DNA from: Manihot esculenta | Taxonomy: Eukaryota; Streptophyta; Magnoliopsida; Malpighiales; Euphorbiaceae | Direction: 5' to 3' | DNA: 64,000 bases | Assembly (NCBI RefSeq): GCF_001659605.2 | Contig: NC_035162.2 | Span: forward strand, 25,710,161 to 25,774,160 | Part shown: positions 43,617-54,300 of the stretch, piece by piece | Position numbering within the stretch: position 1 is the stretch's first letter | How the letters are laid out: each line of letters starts with the position of its first letter | The notes under the pieces: generated by a model | Databases searched by the model: none | Told to the model about the DNA's origin: nothing | The model's input: the letters and a program-made list of their open reading frames with translations, nothing else | Position numbers and translations under genes: made by a program

Positions 43617-43713
43617 AATTTGTGTTCAGACTCTGGTGTCTGTAGTTCAGATAGACACAATACTTCAATAGACACAATAAGTAGTTCAGATAGACACAAA
43701 ATTTGAATTGTTT
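43617..43713. other. Patchwork filler between viral fragments E1 and D
   Basis: About 97 bp made of short copies of nearby viral DNA: AGACACAATAAGTAGTTCAG (also at S1 about 33090) appears with partial repeats, and TTTGAATTGTTTAAG repeats the end of copy C near 42499. This is the look of templated filler DNA at a rejoined break. Confidence 0.7.
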
Positions 43714-44565
43714 AAGACCTATGTTCTGATTTACCAACAGCATTTTGGGATCGGAAACAACACATAGTAACTTTACCATATGAACCAGACTTTAAAGAAC
43801 AAGATATACCAACTAAAGCCAGGCCTATTCAAATGAACCAAGAAATGTTAGAATTTTGTAAAAAAGAAATTCAAGATTTATTAAACAAAAATTTAATTAG
43901 ACCAAGTAAATCACCATGGTCATGTGCCGCTTTTTATGTCAATAAAAATGCTGAAATAGAAAGAGGAGCACCTAGATTAGTTATCAATTATAAACCTTTA
44001 AATAAAGCTTTACAATGGATTAGATACCCCATACCCAATAAACAAGATTTATTAAACCGATTATATAAGGCACAAATATTTTCAAAATTTGACATGAAAT
44101 CTGGATTTTGGCAAATCCAGATAGCTGAACAAGACAAATATAAAACTGCTTTTACAGTACCATTCGGACAATATAAATGGAACATTATGCCTTTTGGATT
44201 AAAAAATGCACCAAGTGAATTTCAAAAAATAATGAATGACATATTTAATCCTTATAATTTTATAATTACTTACATTGATGATGTTTTAATTTTTAGTGAA
44301 AACATATACCAACATATTAAACATTTATACATTTTTTATAAAGCTGTAAAGAGAAATGGTTTAGTATTATCCAAACCAAAGATGAAGTTATTTCAAACAA
44401 AAATTAGATTTTTGGGTCATGAAATTTATCAAAATACCATTATACCCATACAAAGAAGTATTGAATTTGCAGACAAATTTCCAGACATAATTAAAGATAA
44501 AAATCGATTACAAAGTTTTTTAGGATCTTTAAACTATATTGCTGACTTCTTACCTAACTTACGAT
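43714..44565 (+). pseudogene. Segment D: reverse-transcriptase fragment, variant 2
   Basis: Open RT core from the CSDLPTAFWDRKQH region through MPFGLKNAPSEF and YIDDVLIFS to NYIADFLPNL. It shares variant residues (NKALQWIRYP, FWQIQIAEQD, IYQHIKHLYIF) with the 3' part of B (55.8-56.3 kb) and not with copy C or the 5' part of B. Cut at both ends. Confidence 0.85.
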
Positions 44566-47500
44566 TTAAATGTATTAGAAAAGAAAATACATAAATGGCA
44601 CAAAGTAAATAATGAAGGAGGAGTTAGTGATCTAGCTCATGAATGTGAAAGACCACCATTAGACAGAGTATTTTTCAAAAAGAACCAAATAGCTCATGGC
44701 ATGCAACCAATAGTAAAAACTGACAATATTGAGGAAAACAATATAAGAGAAATCAGCCTACAAAACAATTGGACCAATGTATCATTACATATCATAGGCC
44801 AACAATTAGATAGACTAGAAGAAAAAATAGATAGAAATCATGAAGAAATTACAAATATAGAACACATAGAGACACCACAGGCACCATCTCCTGTAATACC
44901 AAAACCAAATACTATCTACTTATCTCAAAGATACAGTAATCCAAAACCATATGATATAATAGATCCAGCAATAAAACCCATTAAACAACCTTTCACAAAA
45001 ATGATACCTCCATCACAAAATCCCATAGAAATAGTAACTCTAAAACCAAAGACAGAATTAAACGACATGTCAAAATACTTGCAGAAAATTATAAGTGAAC
45101 AAAGTACTGCCCAAAAACCCAGCATGACAGGAGGCATTAAAATAAAAGAACCTACACAAAGTAAGATATCAAGTGAGAGTACTAACAAAGATAAAAATAA
45201 AATAACAATTTTAACTGAATATAATGAAACCTCTTCATCCGAAGATGACATTATAAACAATCCTTTAGAAGCATCAGACTCTGACCAAAACAATGATATT
45301 CCTTTAAATACTATAGGCAAAAGACAATATGAAACTAGACCAGATGATTTAAAAATATTAGATAGAAAACAAAAACATTATAATGCAAAAAGTATTTATG
45401 AATGGAATATAGATGATCTATCAGAAATAGAAATAATATAAATAACCAAAGAAATGGTCATAGTAGGAAATATTTATAAACAAAGAGTCGGCATTACAGA
45501 AAAAGATGCCGCTGAAAATATAATACTAGGATTTACAGGAGAGTTAAGGACATGGTGGGACAAATTATTAAGTAATGAAATAAAAACAAATATACTAAAT
45601 GCACGAAGAATAGATAGCACTACTGGAGAACCCGTTATTGACCCAACAACAGGACAACCGCAAGAATTTGTATTAGCTTACCTTGTCTATAATCTTATAT
45701 CTCATTTTATAGGAGACTTAGATTTATATACAGAACGTAATAGTGAAATTTTACAAAACCTAAAGTGTAGAAAGTTAGAAAATTTTAGATGGTATAAAGA
45801 CAATTTTCTAAAACGTGTATATGCATTAGCAGAACCAAATGCCTATCATTGGAAAGAGAAATTTTTAACAGGATTACCAAGATTATTTACTACCAAAGTC
45901 AAAGAAACAATTGAACAAAAATTTGGTCAAATATCATATGATGATTTAACATATGGCGATTTAATAACATGTGTCAATTTAACAGGAATAAGATTATGTA
46001 GAGATATGAAACTACAACAAAAATTAAAAATGGAAAATAGACAATCTCGGAAAGAATTAGGAAATTGGTGTGAACAATTTGGATTTGGAACCATACAAAA
46101 ACAAAAACATAAAAGATATAAACCTTTTAAAAATAAAATATATAAGCAATACAAGTACCCTAGGAAATCATATAATAAATATAATAAACAGATGACGAAA
46201 AAACCTTTTACAAAGCGACCCTTTAAAAGAAATAATTATAAGAAAAACAATTTTAAAAGATCCAATGATAAATCCAATATCACTTGTTATTTATGTAATC
46301 AAAAAGGACATTATGCAAAAGAGTGTCCTGCAAGAAGAAAAATACATGAATTAGGTTTAGAATTAAAAATAGATAATATAGAACAATTGCTAGAAAAAAT
46401 TGACCAAAGTAAATTATCTTCCTCAGAATTAGATGATGAATATAATAGTGATACTTCAATAGACACAATAAGTAGTTCAGATAGTAACCATGATTGTCAA
46501 GGAGAACTTTGTACTTGCAACAATAAAATAAACGTTTTAACAGAATATAAACAAGTATTAGAACAAATAGAACAAGTACAAGATTCCAATATTAAACGAA
46601 AAATGTTTAAAAAATTAACAAAATTAATGAATGAAGAAATAAGACAAGAAACTGCACCACCAACTAAGTTTGAAGATATGGAACAATTATTTAAACAGAA
46701 AAAATCCATAAAAACAATTTCTTCTATGGATCTACAATCAGAAATAAAACAATTAAAATCAGAAGTTAGACAATTAAAATTAAGATGTGATTATTTAGAA
46801 CAAAATCAAAAATTAACACAACCTGTAGAAAAAGAAAAAGGACAAACATCAGGGAAAAATAAAATAAACGAAGAACAAAAACCCCTAGTCATAACCTCCG
46901 ACAGTGAAGGAGAAACAGCATTAAAATTTAATGATATTACAAGAATAAAATATCAAAAATGGTATGTAAAAATAAATTTAATAATAAAAGATTTTACATT
47001 AGAAACCATAGCTATGTTAGATTCAGGTGCAGATATGAACTGCATAGATCAAGGAATAATACCAAGCAAATACTTTCATAAAACTAAACAAACTTTATCT
47101 GCAGCTAATTCAACTAAAGTAAAAATAAATTACAAAATACCTAGTGCACATATTTGTAACAATGGAATATGTTTCAAAACCAGTTTCATGTTAATTGAAA
47201 ATCTCAATACACAAATTATTCTAGGAAATCCATTTTTACAAATGTTATACCCTTTTAAAGTCACACAATTAGGATTAGAAACCAATGTATTAGGACAAGA
47301 TATTATATTTAAATTCTTAACACCTATTAATTACCATGATGTTAATTCAGTCCAACAAGAAAACATAAGTAAAATCAATAATTTAGAAAATCAAATAAAA
47401 TTTTTAAAGAAAGACTTACATTCTATTAGAATAGAAGAACAGTTAGAAAATCCAAATATTAAACAGCAAATTAAAACACTCCAAGACCAATTTGAAAAAG

Positions 47501-48879
47501 ACCTATGTTCCGAATTACCAACAGCATTTTGGAATAGAAAACAACACATAGTAACTTTACCATATGAACCAGACTTTAAAGAACAAGATATACCAACAAA
47601 AGCAAGACCTATACAGATGAACCAAGAAATGTTAGAATTCTGCAAAAAAAAAATTCAAGATCTATTAGCAAAAAAGTTAATTAGACCAAGTAAATCACCA
47701 TGGTCATGTGCAGCCTTTTATGTAAATAAAAATGCTGAAATAGAAAGAGGTGCACCACGATTAGTAATTAATTATAAACCATTAAACAAGGTTTTAAGAT
47801 GGATTCGATACCCCATACCAAATAAACAAGATCTCTTAAATAGATTATATAAAGCAGAAATCTTTTCAAAATTTGATATGAAATCAGGTTTCTGGCAAGT
47901 ACAAATAGATGAAACAGATAAATACAAGACAGCATTTACCGTACCCTTTGGACAATATGAATGGAACATTATGCCATTTGGCTTAAAAAATGCACCAAGT
48001 GAATTTCAAAAGATCATGAATGACATTTTTACACCATATAATTTTATAATAACATATATTGACGATGTTTTAGTATTCAGTGAAAACCTTAACCAACATA
48101 TGAAACATCTACATATATTTTATAAAATCATAAAAAGAAATGGTTTAGTATTATCCAAACCAAAAATGAAATTATTTCAAACAAAAATTCGATTTCTGGG
48201 TCATGAAATTTATCAAAATACTATAGTACCAATCCAGAGAAGTATAGAATTTGCTGACAAATTTCCAGATATAATTAAAGATAAAAATCAATTACAAAGA
48301 TTTTTAGGATCTTTAAACTATATTGCTGACTTCTTACCTAACTTAAGAATATTATGTAAACTTTTATACAATCGATTGAAAAAGAATCCTAAACCATGGA
48401 CAGAAGACCATACAAAAATAATACAAGAAATCAAAAAACATGTAAAAACATTACCATGTTTAAATATCTGTAATCCTAATATTCCCAAGATTGTAGAAAC
48501 AGATGCATCTGACCAAGGTTTTGGTGGCATATTAAAACAAAAGATAAATAATAAAGATCATATTATAAGATATTATTCAGGTGTTTGGAATCCAACACAA
48601 GAAAAATATTCTACCATAAAAAAGGAAATTTTATCAATTGTTTTATGTGTTACAAAATTCCAAAGTGATTTACTAAATCAGAAATTTACTATTCGAGTTG
48701 ATTGTAAAGCTGCTAAAGATGTTTTGACCAAAGATGTAAAAAATCTCGCAGCCAAACATATATTTGCTAGATGGCAAGCATTTTTGTCTATTTTTGAGTT
48801 TGATATTGAACATATTAAAGGAACTGATAATTCCATAGCTGATTTTCTAACAAGAGAATTTTTGCAGGGAACACCATGA
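44566..48879 (+). pseudogene. Copy B first ORF1 (coat protein to RNase H), one nonsense change
   Basis: Starts at the same viral position as E1 (LNVLEKK). A TAA at 45439-45441 replaces the CAA of S1 and C. From 45442 the frame is open to 48879 and contains knuckle, protease site LDSGAD, RT with intact MPFG and YIDD, and RNase H ETDASDQGFGG. No movement domain and no start codon of its own. Confidence 0.9.
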
Positions 48880-50258
48880 ATAAAGGCAAGAATACAGATG
48901 AGGCACCCAAGATTTCATTAAGACAAAAGACCAATGAGACACAAAAAATAAATGTCAATTTATTTTCAGGACAAAGTCCTAGACCAAATGTAAATGCATC
49001 ATCTTCAGGACTAAGTCCTAGACAAAATACATACATGCATAGGCCCATGTTTACTAGCAGTACTAGTATAATAAATAGGCCTCTTAGCCCAATGTCCAGT
49101 GCTCTCATCACCAGACCAAGTTCACCCCAATCCAGCTCACAATTTACCTTGTTAAATAAATTTTCTCCTTTACAACCTCAAAAATTAATTACTCCTTCGA
49201 CCTTTAAACAAGCTGTTATTGGCCAAAGCTCAAGCCCAACATATTCACCAACACAAGCATTGCAAATAACCCAACCTGAATATAGTTACAAAACCATTGA
49301 AGATGTTATTTTAACCATTGAACCAGAATACTGGTTACAAAATCCAAACCTTAATGTTTATCAACTTTGTGAGTCCATATTTCCAAAAACCCATTTTTAT
49401 ATCCCTGATAATTTTGCCAAAAACCAATCCTTTTATGAAACCATACTTGTTCAAACAAATTCTATTATTATGTATAATAATTTTGATCCTCATATTAAAC
49501 ATAAAATCAGATATTGTAAAGTACGAATAATCAGAGTATTGACTATTTCTGATTGGGGCCAAGAACCCCATAAAAGTAAAGATATTTCTTTATCTCATGG
49601 ACAAGTGACCAAATTTAATTATTATGATTACCAAACTGCTTGGGAACGCACGTTCCTAAAACAAAATGATCAATTATCAATTTCATTTTTCTTTTACATT
49701 TCTGATGATTTTTCCTACCCTATACCATATTGGTTCCACCAATGGTGGAATAAGTTTGGCCTTGACCTAATCATTGTACCAGAACCAATTGTATCAGCCC
49801 AAGACCAATTTTTTGAAAATTCGCAACTACCAGAAAATATCCTTCTATCTCCTAAATGGCTGATTTATTCTCACCTTTTCCACATTCCATGGATTTACAT
49901 GGCCGAATACCAGATTAAAGACTATACCCTAAACAATTTCCAAATACCCAATTTAGTTCGCAAACACAAGATTAAATGGTGGCCTAAAACAGATCTCGCC
50001 AATTGCGGACCAAAAGCTGTTGACCATTTCTTTGACTTACAACCCCAATATGCCAAAAAATTAAGTCCAATTCAAGTTACCAAACAGGAAACATTTTTTG
50101 CCAGAAAATAACAGATAATGGCCCAAATGGCTAAATGTGTCTCCGAAGAAGAATATGACAAATTACTCGAAGAAATAAAAGAAACAAGAAGCTCTGTCTC
50201 CTCTCCAGTGGATTTATCCACCGACAATGATGATTTTTTCACGCAAGCAGAACCATAG
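48876..50258 (+). pseudogene. Copy B ORF2, truncated by a nonsense change
   Basis: ATG overlaps the ORF1 stop (ATGA). Same protein as copy C ORF2 up to a TAA at 50109-50111 where copy C has CAA; the frame then stays open to the original stop at 50256-50258. The truncated product would lose the charged helical end, about 49 residues. Confidence 0.85.
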
Positions 50259-50362
50259 GACCCATATTGACCAAGAAAGGAATACAAGATGAATCAGCAA
50301 AGAGACAAAAATGGCCGACAACATGGCCCACCATGACTCAGCAAAGCATTCAGACAAAAGCT

Positions 50363-50384
50363 CAGACGTAAGCAATGACGTCAC
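50363..50384 (+). promoter_or_regulatory. as-1-like bZIP element, copy B promoter
   Basis: AGACGTAAG then TGACGTCA (50376-50383). Two TGACTCA sites flank it (50334-50340 and 50530-50536). The element is 226 bp upstream of the TATA box. Confidence 0.55.
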
Positions 50385-50609
50385 AAGGCACTCACCAATA
50401 ATGCGGCAGACAAAAGACAAATCATGGGACCCACACCAACACAATGGCAGACCAAGTGGCAGACAAAACAAAATGGTGGACCCCACAACGCACTTACCCA
50501 GACAAATGGCAGACAAGATTACTGTGGAATGACTCAGTGTTCACACTACTGTTCACATTACTGTGGATGACCGCTGAATTCCATTTAATAAATTTTGAAG
50601 TCCGATGCC

Positions 50610-50617
50610 TATAAAAG
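50610..50617 (+). promoter_or_regulatory. Viral TATA box, copy B
   Basis: TATAAAAG, 352 bp after ORF2 and about 620 bp before the primer site; the likely pregenomic RNA promoter. Confidence 0.65.
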
Positions 50618-50961
50618 CAGACGTCCAGACCAGTTGAAGGACACACCAAAATTTCTATCACAGAAATTTATTCTCAAATTCTCTCATGTATTCTAAGATA
50701 GTTGTATTCTCAATTTGTAAGGACACTGTTGTTTACTACAACACAGTGGTAGCAGTTTATTTTTAAATATTTATTGTACAAAGTAAGTTGTATTATTTTC
50801 AGTCTTTAATACAATTTGTATTATACCAACTGTTACTTTGTAAGACCGTGTTGACGGCAACTATTTCTCTCTCTCTTCGATCATCACTCTGAGTTATTTC
50901 TGGGAACTCCAGGATAACGTTGCAGGAACCTTAACCAATTAAAATCAATTGCATTCATGAT

Positions 50962-51008
50962 AAGTATGCTCTGTGGTTGCGGTTTATACTGATCTTCCAC
51001 ATCAGAAA
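50962..51008 (+). promoter_or_regulatory. Conserved leader element (uORF + hairpin), copy B
   Basis: ATG at 50966 opens an eight-codon uORF; its TGA lies in the hairpin CTGAT-CTTCCAC-ATCAG. 42 of 47 bases match copy A. Confidence 0.6.
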
Positions 51009-51026
51009 TTGTGTTGTTCATTTGAC

Positions 51027-51182
51027 ATGATTAATCAAATATTAATTAATTTTTATTTAGCAGATTATTATTTAATGACAGGATATTATTATATAATTAT
51101 AAACCAATATTCTTTAGCAATCATTTATTTAAATTTAGCTAATTATTTTCTTAATTTAGCCAATTATTATTTAGATCTATAA
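51027..51182 (+). CDS. Possible 51-aa leader ORF, copy B
   Basis: Counterpart of 34389-34544: Tyr/Leu/Asn-rich with an internal repeat. Open in both copies; coding status uncertain. Confidence 0.3.
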   Translation: MINQILINFYLADYYLMTGYYYIIINQYSLAIIYLNLANYFLNLANYYLDL

Positions 51183-51233
51183 AAATGAGATTTATAAAAT
51201 CAGCATTAGAAAATCATACCTGGGAACGTAAAA

Positions 51234-51246
51234 TGGTATCAGAGCC
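51234..51246 (+). other. Primer-binding site (initiator tRNA-Met), copy B
   Basis: TGGTATCAGAGCC, 147 bp before the ORF1 ATG at 51393. It is the only such site in the 26.7-kb locus that I found. Confidence 0.9.
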
Positions 51247-51392
51247 AGTGAAGGCTCTATGGATCTTAAACAATTCAAATTAAAGTTTTAGGGTTGAAAC
51301 TGTGTCACGAAAACCATAAGTCAGGCAGAGAGTGGTAAGACCTGCAGTGTGAGTAGAGAAGGAAGTGTATGTGCCAACCCTAGAAATTTAAG

Positions 51393-54300
51393 ATGAATAT
51401 GTTTAGGAGAAATAGATCTTTGAGGTCTAGGAGACCAGACGACGAACTCATAAATGATTTAAATATTAATATAGATCATAATCAGACAATATTATCAAGA
51501 GAACATGTATGGAATGACTATCAATTAACAAATTGGAAACCTCCAAAGACACCAGTAGATACAATTTATAAAACAGGTATATTAGATTTGAAATCAATTA
51601 GAGCAATTAAAACAAAAGAAAAAGTTATACCCTTATATGCTGATAAACAATCTATGAGCTTATTAAGTCAAAAAACAATAATAAAATATTTAAACCAAGG
51701 TTATAAATTTATGCACATAGGATTAGTACAAATTGCTATAAAACCATTAACTGTTGAAGGATTGAATACCAGTATGCATGTAGCTCTACGCGACTGTAGA
51801 CATATAAATTATAAAGATTCACTATTAGGATTATTTGAAACCAGTCTAACAAATGGACCAATTTATTCAAATTGTTTTCCAAATTTTACCATATCATTAA
51901 CAGACCCTCATATAATGAAAATTTTAACATTAGATATTCTAACTTATAATTATAATATGTTAAAAGGATCTCACATATATGAAATATTTTATAGATTGAA
52001 TTATAAAATAATGAATACAGGATTATGTCCTAATGCTATAAACCATAAAAGGATAGATGGAGAAACAATATTTTGGGAAATTGATCAATCCAAAGCAAAT
52101 ATAACCATCCCCAGAACTATCCAATGGAAAGATGTAACTTTACCAGAAAGCTGGAAATATCCAGTCAAGACAATTCCTAATCAACCTTTTAAAGAAAATA
52201 AAGAAATAGATTATATTATACAAAATGATGATGGATCATTAGAATTAAAATATAAGAGATCAAACTCTTTTAGACAAACAACTCCGAGTATATACCAACC
52301 CTCTCGACATTCTTTAGATACATCTCGTAGAAGACATAGTATAGAAATACAACCAGATAATAGTATATCAGAAGACTCTACTATTCATTATCAAGGACCT
52401 TTTGTTGGAGAAACTTCTGGAACTAAACCATTAGAAGAAACATTTGACCAACATACCAAACCACAACATACTACGCAAGGTATTAAAATACAAGAAGGTG
52501 TATTTCGACAAGGACAATTTAGCCAACCTTATGAAGATAGTACTTTTTCTATTAATACCTTAACTCAAACCTTTGAAATTGATAAAGACCAAATTCAAGC
52601 TGACTATATGTCAGATCAAAACCGGGGGAAAAGGGACCTCTTTTTGCAAACCTATTCCCGCAAAGAACAAAGTTTAATTAAAAAACAATTCTTTACATTC
52701 TGTAATCAAGTAGAGAAAACTATACCATTCTTTACATATTTAAAATATTTCCATGACAAAAAATTAAATGTATTAGAAAAGAAAATACATAAATGGCACA
52801 AAGTAAATAATGAAGGAGGAGTTAGTGATCTAGCTCATGAATGTGAAAGACCACCATTAGACAGAGTATTTTTTAAAAAGAACCAAATAGCTCATGGCAT
52901 GCAACCAATAGTAAAAACTGACAATATTGAGGAAAACAATATAAGAGAAATTAGCCTACAAAACAATTGGACCAATGTATCATTACATATCATAGGCCAA
53001 CAATTAGATAGACTAGAAGAAAAAATAGATAGAAATCATGAAGAAATTACAAATATAGAACACATAGAGACACCTCAGGCACCATCTCCCATAACTCCAA
53101 AACCAAACACTATATATTTATCTCAGAAATATAGCAATCCAAAACCATATGATATAGATCCAGCGAAAAAACCCATTAATAAATCTTTTACAAAAATGAT
53201 ACCTCCATCACAAAATCCCATAGAAATAGTAACTTTAAAGCCAAAAACAGAATTAGAAGACATGTCAAAATACTTGCAGAAAATTATAAGTGAACAAAGT
53301 ACTGTCCAAAAACCTAGTATGACAGGAGGCATCAAAATAAAAGAACCTACACAGAGTAAGATATCAAGTGAAAGTACTAACAAAGATAAAAATAAAATAA
53401 CTATTTTAACTGAATACAATGAAACCTCTTCATCAGAAGATGACACTATAGACAATCCCTTAGAAGTATCATACTCTGACCAAAGTAATGATATTCCTGT
53501 AAATGCCATAGGAAGACAATACGAAAAAAGACCAGATGATTTAAAAATTTTAGATAGAAAACAAAAACATTATAATGCAAAGAGTATTTATGAATGGAAT
53601 ATAGATGACTTATCCGAAATAGAAATAATACAAATAACCAAAGAAATGGTCATTGTCGGTAATATTTATAAACAAAGAGTTGGCATTACAGAAAAAGATG
53701 CTGCTGAAAATATTATATTAGGATTTACTGGTGAACTAAGAACTTGGTGGGACAAATTATTAAGCAATGAAATAAAAACAAATATACTAAATGCACGAAG
53801 AATAGATAGCACTACTGGAGAACCCGTTATTGACCCAACAACAGGACAACCGCAAGAATTTGTATTAGCTTACCTTGTCTATAATCTTATATCTCATTTT
53901 ATAGGAGACTTAGATTTATATACAGAACGTAATAGTGAAATTTTACAAAACCTAAAGTGTAGAAAGTTAGAAAATTTTAGATGGTATAAAGACAATTTTC
54001 TAAAACGTGTATATGCATTAGCAGAACCAAATGCCTATCATTGGAAAAAGAAATTTTTAACAGGATTACCAAGATTATTTGCTACCAAAGTCAAAGAAAC
54101 AATTGAACAAAAATTTGGTCAAATATCATATGATGATTTAACATATGGCGATTTAATAACATGTGTCAATTTAACAGGAATAAGATTATGTAGAGATATG
54201 AAACTACAACAAAAATTAAAAATGGAAAATAGACAATCTCGGAAAGAATTAGGAAATTGGTGTGAACAATTTGGATTTGGAACCATACAAAAACAGAAGC

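Noticed and set aside
31450..45320. A recurring 131-aa minus/plus ORF opposite the coat-protein linker (31450-31845, 40260-40655, 42874-43269, 44925-45320)
   Set aside because: It is always exactly antisense to the same conserved ORF1 region, so its repetition reflects ORF1 copies and not an independent gene.
50311..50532. A 73-aa ORF after ORF2, also open in copy C (35048-35269)
   Set aside because: It covers the promoter region with its repeated GGCAGACAAA-type motifs and as-1-like element; the two copies are too alike for openness to mean selection.
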